A DNA stretch of 64,000 nt from Bacillus thuringiensis (lineage in GTDB: Bacteria; Bacillota; Bacilli; Bacillales; Bacillaceae_G), in the NCBI RefSeq assembly GCF_022095615.2, contig NZ_CP155560.1, positions 186,001-250,000 of the forward strand, read 5' to 3'. The translations under genes and the position numbers were made by a program. The notes below the pieces were generated by a model, which searched no databases, was not told where the DNA came from, and saw nothing but the letters and a program-made list of their open reading frames with translations. Below are positions 36,264-45,169 of the stretch, one piece after another (within the stretch, counting starts at the first letter, position 1; every line of letters begins with the position of its first letter).

Positions 36264-36557
36264 CTAGTTGCCTAAAAGTAGTATCAATGTAGGTGTCACT
36301 ATTACAGATACAAAAAATAAGCAAACATGCATAAGCACTTTCGTTAAAATAATAGCTATTGGATCCTGATTCTCTTTTTTATACATAAAAAATAAATAGA
36401 TAAAGTAAAATATTGATAGACAAATCCACAATAATATTGAAATGATAAATATTAAAGAATCACCTGTAGCTGGTGCAGCTATGTTGAAAATCCCTAATAT
36501 TCCAGTAACACCACCTAGGAGTGTTGTTAAAAAAAATCTAATTAATTTGTAAATCAT
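36264..36557 (-). CDS. Small three-helix membrane protein
   Basis: A 97-residue protein with three predicted membrane helices (about residues 5-25, 33-57 and 68-95). AAAGGAAG lies 8-9 nt before ATG 36557 (MIYKLIRFFL); a longer frame to 36614 lacks a ribosome site. It is transcribed in the same direction as, and downstream of, the large SLH protein, with about 155 bp between them. The family is not recognised. It could be an accessory or immunity-like partner, but nothing in the sequence proves that. Confidence 0.6.
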   Translation of the reverse strand: MIYKLIRFFLTTLLGGVTGILGIFNIAAPATGDSLIFIISILLWICLSIFYFIYLFFMYKKENQDPIAIILTKVLMHVCLFFVSVIVTPTLILLLGN

Positions 36558-36713
36558 TACTATTAACTTCCTTTGTTGGATGTGTAAGACGTTCCAGTTT
36601 AAGTTTCTATTCATAAATTAATATGAACAAAAGAATTATTTTTTATATTAATTTATTAACAAAAATTAGAATAGATACTATAAGTTTGGTATATTACATT
36701 ATTAGTTTGAAAA

Positions 36714-39700
36714 TCATTTAATTAAGTTATTAGAGATCCATTTGTAGGTTCTTTCATTATGATTAATTTTTGTATGTTCTACCTCATCTGCCTTTCCATA
36801 AAAAAGTGTTCTTTTTTCTAATGGTATAGTATTAATTCTAGTCTCTTGTTCCTTTTGAATAGTGGAGGGGATTCCTAAAGAACTTCCGCCAGTGACATAA
36901 GTATCCCCAAAAGGTCCTCCCTCATTCTCTATGCCTAATTCATCGTTCAATAAATCAGGGAAGAAAGAATTTGTATTATTCTTAAATTCTTTTTGAAAAT
37001 ATTTAAATAAATCAACAGGAGAAGAAGTAATTTTACTAGGTATATCCATTTCTATAGTGTTTCCATCATAATAATGATCTGTTTTTATTCCTCCTAGAGC
37101 AAAATATTTTACATTTTTATTATTTAGACTAAGTTGATCATTCTTAGGTTTAGGACAGAATGAAATCCAATTAGGGTCGTTTTCATAAAATAAATAACTA
37201 TCGTCTCTATCTAAATCTTCCATTACAGTCCCACATGGACCTGGATTTGTAAACGCATTTGAACCCCAATGAGGTGTACCTACTGTAATTAATTTTTCTA
37301 TTTGAGGGTTACTATTATCCATAATATTTTCAATATAATATCTTGAAACTAATCCACCTGCACTGTGACCAACTAAAGTATAATATGGTTGTCCGTTCTT
37401 TGTAAAATCAACATCTGGAATATCTTTCAAATGGCCACTAAGATTAGATAAATATCCTGCAAACTGTTTTCCTGCAACATTGATGTGCCCGTTCGCCTCC
37501 CAATTAAAAGCAAAAAGAGTCTTATTTTTTTCAAATCCTGTTTTTTCTTCTAAGAACCTTGCTAGTTCTCCCCGCTTGGTATTTTTAATATAATTTAGGT
37601 CAATGTTACTGTATTCAGATGAATCACCTTTTGCATATGTTTTTCCTGAATAAGTATTTCTAGAAGGGATATTTTCTTCTATGTCAGCTCTATAGTCTCT
37701 AGAATTAAATAATCTCCAAATGCTTTGGTTATTGTCGATTTTATTCACTTCGGCTCCCCATCCGAATTCTGTACTAGACAAAATACCATGTAACAATACT
37801 ACTGGTGGTCTAAATGCTACAAATGGTTTATCGTCTATTTTATCATTATCACCATCATTATCACTGTCCTTTTTAGATGGATTAGATGTATTTGGTTTAT
37901 AACTTTCTTGGGACGTCATATTTCTAGTAATATAAATTTTGTCTTTGTCTTTAGGATTATAATACCAATTCCCAATTTCTTCGCCATCTAATAAGCCATC
38001 ACCATCAGTATCAGGATTGTTAGGATCGGTTTTATATACGATATCAAATGTGTCCTTAACATAATAGGCACCCTTTTCTTCTACCCAATCTGGTAAGCCA
38101 TCTTTATCCGAATCCTTATATACTCCTGAAGATTGACCAGCATTAAACATAGTTTCTACTAAAGCATGGGAATCTTTAGAAATAAAGAAGTCTCCACCAG
38201 TATTAGTGGATAAGTTTTTTAATAACTCTTCAGCAAAGGAGTCTCCAAGACCGATAGTATGAATTTTAACTCCCATTTGTTTTGCTCTTTCAATTTCTGG
38301 ACTATAATCTCGCGGATAGTCGTCCTCTCCGTCTGTAAGTAAAATAATTTGCTTAGTTGTACCAGACAAGTTCTGCTTATGGTTTTCAAATAAATCTAAA
38401 GCTTGATCTATTCCAGAATAAATAGATGTTCCACCAGAAGCATCTATTGCATCTGCAGCGTCTTTAAGTTTTTTCTTATTTTCGTCAGTTCCATTTACAA
38501 AATCTTGTAAGACAATTGAACGATTGTCAAAATCAATAACAGACGCATAATCCTTATTTGTTAAAATATTGATTAATTCTATTGTTCCTTTTACACGATT
38601 ACGATTTATATCTTTATTATAATCATTGTTCCATCCAATCCCCATACTACCTGAACTATCAATAACAAATGCAATTGAGACTGGCTTTTTTTCTGTTTCT
38701 CCTACGTATGAGAGCGCTCCTGGTTTTAAGCCATCTTGCCACATTTGATTCCATTTAGAAATATCACCTAACACATAAGTAGAAAAATGTTGTAATGTTG
38801 CTGTTAAAACGTTATCTTTACCCATTGTTTGTATGGCTACTGGTTCAACGGTTTGAGTAGCAGGATTATAGTAAAATAGGCGAACATTTTCTAATGATGT
38901 AGAACCCAAATCGTAGTTACTTAAATCAATTGAAACTTTTGCCTCAGGGAATGTTGAAGTAGTACTAAATGATAAGGATTTTCCTATAATTCCTGTAGAA
39001 CCTATAATATTTGTTAAGTCTGTACCTTCAGAGATGACAGTTGATTTTTCTGCATCACCTGTTACTGAAAAATTAACGGAAACTCCTAAATCAGGATTTT
39101 TTACAGTTTGATTAAATAGCTCCTGTCCGTCTAAAACACCATTTCCATTCGTATCAGGATTATTAGGATCACAAGAAAACTTAAATTCGCTATCATCATC
39201 TAAGCCATCATCATCACTGTCCTTCTTTAATGGATTTGTTTTCTTTTCTAATTCTTGACCATCTAATAAATTATCCCCGTCAGTATCGGCCCTTAATGGA
39301 TCTGTTTTGATTTCTTGTTCATGTATATTGCTTAACCCATCCTTATCCGGATCTTCATTTCCGTCCATAACCCCATTTTTATCGCTATCTTGCAATAGTG
39401 GATTTGTATGTGTTAACATTAATTCGGTACCATCTAATAATCCATCACCATCAGTATCCGCCTTTAATGGATCTGTTTTCAATTTGAATTCTGCGATGTT
39501 TGACAACCCATCATTATCTAAATCCTCTAGGCCGTCGAATATCCCATTACCGTCGGTATCTTTTTTATTTGGATCTGTATGTGAATTATTAATTTCATAG
39601 ATATCTGGTAAACCATCACCATCAGTATCCTTTTTATTCATGTTTGTTTTATCGTTCTCATTAGTTCCATTATCAGGTTTCTTATTTTGGTTAGTTCCTT

Positions 39701-40361
39701 TTTCAACCTCACTACTATTTGAATCTATCTTTAAAACGTTTATTAAATTATAAATTAATGTAGCCGCCATAGCCCTTGTAGATTTATCTTTTGGAGCGAA
39801 TTTATTATCACCAACGCCTCTTGCTATATCATATGCCACGACATTCTTTATACTTTCCAATGCATAGTCTGAAATTTGATCTTTGTCTATAAATAAAAGA
39901 TCTTTTTTATTTGTAAGCCCTTTTAACTCTAATGCTTTACTTAACATAACAGATATATCTTGGCGTGTGATGTTATCTTCAGGATAAAAATTACCATCAG
40001 TTGAGCCTTTAGCGATACCTACCTGTACTATTTTACTAATCCCTTTATAAAACATGTGTTCCTTTGGTACATCTGGGAAACTAGAATCGCCATCAGGTAA
40101 ATCTAATGCTAAAGAAATAAATGTTGCGAATTGTCCACGTGTGACTGGGTTTTCTATTCCATACTTTCCACCCCCTATCCCTACTGTAATATTTTTATCT
40201 ACTAACTCATAAATTGCTTTTTCTGCCCAATGATTTTTGGGCACATCGCAAAATTCTAGCTTTGCAGCTGCAACCTTAGGAATCATGGCATTCATTTCTA
40301 AGGTTGAAACTAACAATAGTGTACAAATAAAAATAGATATACTTTTTCTTAATTTGTCCAT
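36714..40361 (-). CDS. SLH / calcium-repeat / vWA / lipase surface protein
   Basis: A 1215-residue exported protein. A signal peptide (1 to about 32) is followed by three SLH domains (about 36-85, 95-145, 157-208) that bind pyruvylated cell-wall polymer. A linker leads to a run of DxDGDGLxD-type thrombospondin-3 calcium repeats (about 243-412). A beta-rich segment and then a vWA domain (about 560-745) carry an intact MIDAS (Asp568-Ser570-Ser572, with LTDGED downstream). More calcium repeats (about 748-845) precede an alpha/beta-hydrolase domain (about 850-1215). This has an LLHG oxyanion motif, the nucleophile Ser1000 in VGHSAGG and a candidate His1196. It is likely tethered to the S-layer side of the wall and acts on lipids or esters, possibly after vWA-mediated binding. 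Confidence 0.88.
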   Translation of the reverse strand: MDKLRKSISIFICTLLLVSTLEMNAMIPKVAAAKLEFCDVPKNHWAEKAIYELVDKNITVGIGGGKYGIENPVTRGQFATFISLALDLPDGDSSFPDVPKEHMFYKGISKIVQVGIAKGSTDGNFYPEDNITRQDISVMLSKALELKGLTNKKDLLFIDKDQISDYALESIKNVVAYDIARGVGDNKFAPKDKSTRAMAATLIYNLINVLKIDSNSSEVEKGTNQNKKPDNGTNENDKTNMNKKDTDGDGLPDIYEINNSHTDPNKKDTDGNGIFDGLEDLDNDGLSNIAEFKLKTDPLKADTDGDGLLDGTELMLTHTNPLLQDSDKNGVMDGNEDPDKDGLSNIHEQEIKTDPLRADTDGDNLLDGQELEKKTNPLKKDSDDDGLDDDSEFKFSCDPNNPDTNGNGVLDGQELFNQTVKNPDLGVSVNFSVTGDAEKSTVISEGTDLTNIIGSTGIIGKSLSFSTTSTFPEAKVSIDLSNYDLGSTSLENVRLFYYNPATQTVEPVAIQTMGKDNVLTATLQHFSTYVLGDISKWNQMWQDGLKPGALSYVGETEKKPVSIAFVIDSSGSMGIGWNNDYNKDINRNRVKGTIELINILTNKDYASVIDFDNRSIVLQDFVNGTDENKKKLKDAADAIDASGGTSIYSGIDQALDLFENHKQNLSGTTKQIILLTDGEDDYPRDYSPEIERAKQMGVKIHTIGLGDSFAEELLKNLSTNTGGDFFISKDSHALVETMFNAGQSSGVYKDSDKDGLPDWVEEKGAYYVKDTFDIVYKTDPNNPDTDGDGLLDGEEIGNWYYNPKDKDKIYITRNMTSQESYKPNTSNPSKKDSDNDGDNDKIDDKPFVAFRPPVVLLHGILSSTEFGWGAEVNKIDNNQSIWRLFNSRDYRADIEENIPSRNTYSGKTYAKGDSSEYSNIDLNYIKNTKRGELARFLEEKTGFEKNKTLFAFNWEANGHINVAGKQFAGYLSNLSGHLKDIPDVDFTKNGQPYYTLVGHSAGGLVSRYYIENIMDNSNPQIEKLITVGTPHWGSNAFTNPGPCGTVMEDLDRDDSYLFYENDPNWISFCPKPKNDQLSLNNKNVKYFALGGIKTDHYYDGNTIEMDIPSKITSSPVDLFKYFQKEFKNNTNSFFPDLLNDELGIENEGGPFGDTYVTGGSSLGIPSTIQKEQETRINTIPLEKRTLFYGKADEVEHTKINHNERTYKWISNNLIK

Positions 40362-40498
40362 ACCTCTCTCCTTAACATTTAATTAATATAGATTAATAGA
40401 TAAATATTATAACATATATCTATCAAGTCTATAAAAAACTTTAATTAAAAGAAAAAATAATAGTGATACTTTAACTTAATTAAATGCTTTTAAAAATT

Positions 40499-40797
40499 AG
40501 ATTGGCTAATCTTCGTATGGAAGATATAAACTTAAAAGAAAGACAAACTGATGTAATAAGAAAATTAAGTAAAGAAGATTCATTTTGGACTATTCCAATT
40601 GCATTAAATAATCTTGAAAAGGATATGGAAAAAGAATGTCTCCTCATAAATTAAGACATACATTAGCAAGTAAATTATATATGGAAGAAAAGGACTCGTT
40701 ACAAGTGATGTAACAAGATACAGCTTTGTTAAACAATCAACTTGGAGAAACAACTATTAAAGATAGTTTAGGAAGTATAGGAAAAAATAAAGAATAA
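40499..40797 (+). pseudogene. Wrecked 3' half of a second xerS
   Basis: The DNA closely follows xerS (LANLRMEDINLKERQ, then IPIALNNLEK, SPHKLRHTLASKLYMEEKDSLQVM, QLGETTIKDSLGSIG). It carries at least two internal deletions and in-frame stops. The LGHTSQ motif and the catalytic Tyr region are damaged. Together with intact xerS at 35071-36147 it brackets the SLH gene. Confidence 0.88.
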
Positions 40798-40836
40798 GAA
40801 TTTAGCAATTTTACATTGCTGAACTCTTATTCTTTT
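40791..40836 (+). terminator. Terminator after the xerS remnant
   Basis: AGAATAAGAATTTAGCAAT pairs with ATTGCTGAACTCTTATTCT with a few mismatches, and TTTT follows. It is different from the terminator of intact xerS. Confidence 0.75.
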
Positions 40837-41054
40837 CCCTTTAGATTTAAACATTAAATATATTCCTGTTAAAATTCAATTTTATTGTATAAAAAATACA
40901 CAATTAAAATTTCATCTTAATTGGTATTTTATATTTCACCTTTTACTTCTGTCTTTTATTCCTACTTAATGAGAAATACTATTTGTAATACATTTAATTT
41001 TTCAACTTAACCACTAGATACATCCCAAACATTGTTTCTCATTTATCAATCAGT

Positions 41055-41465
41055 TTATGATTTTTTCGAACTTTGTAACAGAACCTTCTCGTTTATAAAA
41101 AATGATAAAGCAAATATTATTATAAATGCTGTTAAAGACATAAGCGGAATTGTTATAAAACCTCCCCATTTTTCATAGATTGTTAGACAGCTACTTGTAA
41201 CACCACAAAAGCTACTTTTATGTTGAGTAAATTGAATGAAATTATGGTAAGAAGAAATAATTATACCTATCAATGAAAAATAACGAAGATAATATTTTAT
41301 ATTTTTATCATTAATTAGTATTGAAATAAAAATTAACAAAGGAATTGGGTACATAAAAATTCTTTGATACCAACATAGACTACAGGGAACATAACCCTTT
41401 ACTTCACTAAAATATAAACTCCCTATCGTAGCTACTAGTGAAACAAGAAAAGAAAAATATATCAT
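41055..41465 (-). CDS. DsbB/BdbC-like thiol oxidoreductase
   Basis: A 136-residue membrane protein with four helices and two periplasm-facing Cys pairs: CSLC in PCSLCWYQRIFMYP (residues about 28-31) and the Cys pair in FCGVTSSC. This is the DsbB/BdbB/BdbC family that reoxidises a thioredoxin-like partner by passing electrons to quinone. It is the last gene of the bacteriocin operon, 31 bp after the thioredoxin-like gene. In the sublancin locus, bdbB plays this role in forming the peptide's disulfides. Confidence 0.9.
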   Translation of the reverse strand: MIYFSFLVSLVATIGSLYFSEVKGYVPCSLCWYQRIFMYPIPLLIFISILINDKNIKYYLRYFSLIGIIISSYHNFIQFTQHKSSFCGVTSSCLTIYEKWGGFITIPLMSLTAFIIIFALSFFINEKVLLQSSKKS

Positions 41466-41496
41466 ATATATACTCCTTTAAAAAATCAAATTAATT

Positions 41497-41913
41497 TTAT
41501 TCTGCCAAAAATGACTTTAATTCAGATTTAGATTGGATCCCTTCTACCCGGTTCATTTCTTCCCCATTTTTATATTTTAGTAGCGTGGGTGTTTTTTGAA
41601 TGTTATTTTTTTTCAAAAATTCAATATCCATATTTTCTTCTGACTCCATATTTATAGCAAATACCTTTTTCTTATCTTCTTTAATCACTTCATTTAATGA
41701 TGGCTTAGTAGTTTGGCATGCTGTACAGCTAGTTTTGTAAACGTAAATATAAAAATTATCTTTTGTGTTTATTTTACCTTTATATTCCTTCATATCGATA
41801 TTAGTATAATTAGGTTTATCTAAGTCTTTTGAAGTGAAAATAAAAAAGAGAGAACCTATACTTATTAGAATAACTAAACTGGAAAACAGGATTTTTTTTG
41901 ACATTTTATTCAC
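41497..41913 (-). CDS. Membrane-anchored thioredoxin-like protein (BdbA-like)
   Basis: A 138-residue protein. One N-terminal membrane helix (about 8-27) is followed by a thioredoxin fold with the active-site CTAC in VYKTSCTACQTTKPS, and a cis-Pro loop in NIQKTPTLLKYKNG. It would act outside the membrane, making or reshuffling disulfides in the exported bacteriocins together with the DsbB-like protein. It starts 2 bp after the exporter gene's end and is clearly co-transcribed. The closest known parallel is BdbA of the sublancin cluster. Confidence 0.87.
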   Translation of the reverse strand: MNKMSKKILFSSLVILISIGSLFFIFTSKDLDKPNYTNIDMKEYKGKINTKDNFYIYVYKTSCTACQTTKPSLNEVIKEDKKKVFAINMESEENMDIEFLKKNNIQKTPTLLKYKNGEEMNRVEGIQSKSELKSFLAE

Positions 41914-41915
41914 CT

Positions 41916-44021
41916 CTAATTTAATTGTTTCTCTAATTCTCTTTGCATTTCGAAGATGGATTTTTCTCTAAAAATAAATTTCTTATCATATTTTGTTATA
42001 TACTCAGGATTATGTGTAATAAAAATTATTATCGAATTTAAACCTAATAAAGCATCATAAATTTTCACGAAATTATCAGGATCTACATTACTAAGTGATT
42101 CATCTAAAATTAAAACACTTGGTTTGTGAAGAATTGCTCTAGCAAGGCATAATCGCTGTTTTTGTCCCGTAGATAAATTGGAATTACTATCATTTATTAC
42201 GAAATTAAAACCTTTAGGGAGTGAAGTGATTACATCATAAATTTGTGCAATTTGACAAGCCTTTATAATTTCATCTTCAGTAAAATATTCTCCCATACAT
42301 ATATTTTCTTTAATTGTATTTTTGAAGAGAAATGGATTTTCATTTAAATAAATAAGTTCCTTTCTTAAACTATTATCATTAATTTCATTAATATCAACAC
42401 CATTAATATATATTTGTGAGGCGTTAGTTTGATAGAGTTTGTTTAATAATTTAGAAAACGTAGTTTTTCCTGAACCACTTTCACCAATTAAAATAACTTT
42501 TTCGTTATTAGAAATATTCATATTAACATTTTTAATAATACAGTGATCATTAATATTAAAGTTTAAATTGTCTATAGAAATGTCTTTAATCCTTGTAATA
42601 TCTGTCTGAGGCTTATTTTGAATTACTGGATAATTCATTAAATCAGTCAATCTATCCTTAGCGACAAGTGATTTTTGGATTTCTCCTTGCAATTCAATTA
42701 ATCCTGTTAGAGAGCTTAGCATAAACATAGTTAAAGAGTTTATAAAAAGTAAATCCCCTAATGATATAGTATCCGCCATAATCTGTTTAGCACCAACATA
42801 TAATAATATGATAGAAAATGAAGTCTGAACAAGTTTTTTTAGTCCATTATTATTTGTTATTGTAACTGCTTCTTTTAACGCCGCATTAAGTTCCCTATTG
42901 AATATTTTGTTAAATGCAGAGGAAAAATATTCTTTCTTATTTAAAGAATAAATATTAGTCATATTTTTTATAAATTGTATTAAAAAAGATTGTGTATCAG
43001 CATTTTTACTCATAGAATCTTTATTTCTTTTTTGGATAATATCATAATACATAAAAGTAAATGCTATCAAAATCAACGTCAAAATAAGAACAGTGAAAAA
43101 AAGTAAAACATTAATGTTATAAAGGACGAATCCTATTCCCAAAAAAATTACAGTATTTAATATTACTGAAACAAAAGCTACATTTACTAAATTTCTAATA
43201 TAATAAATATCATTAAATCTTGATATAATGTCACCATCATCCCTATTTTCAAAAAAATTAATAGGTAATTTTAATATTTTCCTGAAAAATTCTTTTGATA
43301 TAGATTGATCTAATTTTATTGCAGCCTTATTAATTATGTAAGTTCTTAAATAATCAAATGCATTACTTAAAAAATTGATTCCTAAAAAAATCAAAGTAAA
43401 TTCTAACAATAGGTAATCATAATTGTGAGGAATAATCTCATCTATTACGAGTTTAAAGAAGAATGAGTTACTAATTGAAAATAAAACAAACAAAATAGAT
43501 AAACATAAGACAAATGAGATACTTAATTTATTATTTTTAATCAATTCCCTGAAAAATTTCTGATGATAACTTGTTTTTTTATCAGAATTACTATTTTTAG
43601 ATTCAATTAGAAGAAATATGCCTGTAGTATGTTTTTTAAATTCATCAATAGTAATTGTAGATATTTTATCGTTACCCGGGTCACTTATTACCAATTTATT
43701 TTTCTTCCGTTTATAAATAATTATATAGTGACCTTCATAAGATTCATTGACCTGTTTATTTATTAAAGCTATACAAGGTCCTTCAATATGCTTTAGTGCC
43801 TCTTCAATATCTTCTTTATTTATCTCAACAGCTTTACAAGAAAAATTATTAACTTGACTAAATAACGCTAACAAATCTTTTAAATCATATCCATTTTTAT
43901 AAGTAACTTGATCCCTAAGATAATTAATACCATGATGCAAATGATAATATTTAAAAATAGATGCTACACAAGCAATTCCACAATCATATTCTTCTTGTTG
44001 TTTTGTATGTACGTATTTCAT
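41916..44021 (-). CDS. C39-peptidase ABC exporter (SunT-like)
   Basis: A 701-residue peptidase-containing ABC transporter. The N-terminal C39 protease (about 1-130) has Cys14 in QQEEYDCGIACVAS and the His and Asp in GHYIIIY and ISDPGN. Six membrane helices span about 160-430. The ATPase domain has Walker A GESGSGKTT, signature LSTGQKQRL and Walker B VLILDES. Such proteins cut the leader after a Gly-Gly motif while exporting the peptide. The five precursors just upstream all have that motif. A hairpin at 44085-44128 separates it from them. Confidence 0.95.
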   Translation of the reverse strand: MKYVHTKQQEEYDCGIACVASIFKYYHLHHGINYLRDQVTYKNGYDLKDLLALFSQVNNFSCKAVEINKEDIEEALKHIEGPCIALINKQVNESYEGHYIIIYKRKKNKLVISDPGNDKISTITIDEFKKHTTGIFLLIESKNSNSDKKTSYHQKFFRELIKNNKLSISFVLCLSILFVLFSISNSFFFKLVIDEIIPHNYDYLLLEFTLIFLGINFLSNAFDYLRTYIINKAAIKLDQSISKEFFRKILKLPINFFENRDDGDIISRFNDIYYIRNLVNVAFVSVILNTVIFLGIGFVLYNINVLLFFTVLILTLILIAFTFMYYDIIQKRNKDSMSKNADTQSFLIQFIKNMTNIYSLNKKEYFSSAFNKIFNRELNAALKEAVTITNNNGLKKLVQTSFSIILLYVGAKQIMADTISLGDLLFINSLTMFMLSSLTGLIELQGEIQKSLVAKDRLTDLMNYPVIQNKPQTDITRIKDISIDNLNFNINDHCIIKNVNMNISNNEKVILIGESGSGKTTFSKLLNKLYQTNASQIYINGVDINEINDNSLRKELIYLNENPFLFKNTIKENICMGEYFTEDEIIKACQIAQIYDVITSLPKGFNFVINDSNSNLSTGQKQRLCLARAILHKPSVLILDESLSNVDPDNFVKIYDALLGLNSIIIFITHNPEYITKYDKKFIFREKSIFEMQRELEKQLN

Positions 44022-44084
44022 TTCATTATCACCTTTATGTAATATTATATTTTAGTAATTTTATATTTTCATATTTTATAAAAG

Positions 44085-44128
44085 CCGATTTCAAAATCCT
44101 TCTTCTTTGAATAGAATTTTGAAATCGG
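44085..44128 (-). terminator. Hairpin between precursor genes and exporter
   Basis: CCGATTTCAAAAT and ATTTTGAAATCGG form a perfect 13-bp stem with an 18-nt loop. Read on the minus strand it is followed by only a weak CTTTTAT run. It is placed to let most transcripts stop after the precursors, keeping transporter levels lower. Confidence 0.65.
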
Positions 44129-44268
44129 TTACAAGAATGTTTATAGAGAAATTAAATCATTATATATATATAAATGAAAATTAAGTTTTCTAGAATCTAC
44201 TATGATATTTTACCTTTTAAGGGTACTATATATACTACAATAAAACTATATTAATTCATCCGTATACC

Positions 44269-44466
44269 TTATAACCACTCTCGATAGCAATATTGATCAA
44301 ACAAGCCACACGCTTTGAAATTTTTTAATATACATTGATTCAGCAAACTTTTACAATTCGGTCCCGCTCCTCCACCATCATGGATTACTGTTTCATTTTT
44401 AGAATCAACTCCTCCAACATGTTTTGTTAATTCTTCTGCTTTTAATTCACGTATAAACTTATTCAT
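44269..44466 (-). CDS. Double-glycine bacteriocin precursor 5 of 5
   Basis: A 65-residue precursor. Leader residues 1-19 (IRELKAEELTKHVGG) have the LS-x2-EL-x2-I-x-GG pattern cut by C39 exporters. The core has four Cys spaced C-x6-C-x7-C-x6-C and a longer C-terminal tail (YREWL) than its siblings. It is the most diverged in the leader (Ala10, Val20, SKN) and the nearest to the exporter. It uses an ATG start with AGGAGGATTTT upstream. The product is likely a disulfide-stapled antimicrobial or signalling peptide. Confidence 0.85.
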   Translation of the reverse strand: MNKFIRELKAEELTKHVGGVDSKNETVIHDGGGAGPNCKSLLNQCILKNFKACGLFDQYCYREWL

Positions 44467-44504
44467 TTAAAATCCTCCTGAAAATATTTATTTTTAAAAA
44501 TACA

Positions 44505-44687
44505 TTAACAAAACTGATCGAACAGGCCACATGATTTGAAATTTTTCAAAATACATGACTGAGCTAACCTTCTACAATTTGGACCCGCTCCTCCGCCATC
44601 GTGGATTACTGTTTCATTTGTAGGATCAATTCCTCCAACATGCTTTGTTAGCTCTTCTGTTTTTAGTTCACGTATAAATTTGTTCAC
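44505..44687 (-). CDS. Double-glycine bacteriocin precursor 4 of 5
   Basis: A 60-residue precursor from GTG 44687; AGGAGGAATACAG lies just upstream, so the longer frame to 44708 is not used. The leader ends HVGG at residue 19. The core begins IDPTNETVIHDGGGAGPNC and continues C-x6-C-x7-C-x6-C, ending at the last Cys. The variable part is RRLAQS / ILKNFKS / GLFDQF between the Cys residues. It is nearly the same as precursor 5 in the second helix. Confidence 0.88.
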   Translation of the reverse strand: MNKFIRELKTEELTKHVGGIDPTNETVIHDGGGAGPNCRRLAQSCILKNFKSCGLFDQFC

Positions 44688-44724
44688 CTGTATTCCTCCT
44701 AAAAACAATTGATTTTTAAATGTA

Positions 44725-44907
44725 TTAACAAAATTGGTTAAATAGGGTGCACGATTTGAAATTATTCATCATACATGAAGTAGATAACCTTCTACAATTG
44801 GGTCCTGCTCCTCCACCATCATGGATTACTGTTTCATTTGTAGGATCAATTCCTCCAACATGCTTTGTTAGCTCTTCTGTTTTTAGTTCACGTATAAATT
44901 TGTTCAC
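44725..44907 (-). CDS. Double-glycine bacteriocin precursor 3 of 5
   Basis: A 60-residue precursor with GTG start at 44907 and AGGAG about 9 nt upstream. The leader and first 19 core residues are identical to precursor 4. The Cys-bounded segments are RRLSTS, MMNNFKS and TLFNQF. Four Cys, same spacing. Confidence 0.88.
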   Translation of the reverse strand: MNKFIRELKTEELTKHVGGIDPTNETVIHDGGGAGPNCRRLSTSCMMNNFKSCTLFNQFC

Positions 44908-44944
44908 TTGTATTACTCCTTTGTTAACTTGCTAAATACATAAA

Positions 44945-45133
44945 TTAAGATCTACAAAACTGCGTCCATAAATTACATTGAGATATATACTTCATTTGAC
45001 ATCCCAGTAATAACATCTTACAATTGGGTCCTGCTCCTCCGCCATCATGGATTACTGTTTCATTTGTAGGATCAATTCCTCCAACATGCTTTGTTAGCTC
45101 TTCTGTTTTTAGTTCACGTATAAATTTGTTCAT
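44945..45133 (-). CDS. Double-glycine bacteriocin precursor 2 of 5
   Basis: A 62-residue precursor with ATG start and AGGAGGAATACAG upstream. The leader is identical to precursors 3 and 4. The Cys-bounded segments are KMLLLG, QMKYISQ and NLWTQF, with a terminal RS. The C-terminal CNLWTQFCRS is strikingly like the CQNYRQFCR end of sublancin 168 from B. subtilis. Confidence 0.88.
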   Translation of the reverse strand: MNKFIRELKTEELTKHVGGIDPTNETVIHDGGGAGPNCKMLLLGCQMKYISQCNLWTQFCRS

Positions 45134-45169
45134 CTGTATTCCTCCTTTTTTACTTGCTAAATATATAAA

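Larger units (their letters stand above)
40362..41054. other. Gap containing the xerS remnant and its terminator
   Basis: Bases 40362-40490 are the AT-rich promoter side of the SLH gene; TATAAT lies on the minus strand near 40410. Bases 40499-40797 are the xerS remnant, and 40791-40836 a terminator. Bases 40840-41054 have no feature I can support. Confidence 0.5.

Noticed and set aside
41916..44021. Interpreting the bacteriocin locus as a lanthipeptide cluster
   Set aside because: No LanM, LanB or LanC homologue is present; the core peptides have four Cys and helper proteins for disulfide formation instead.
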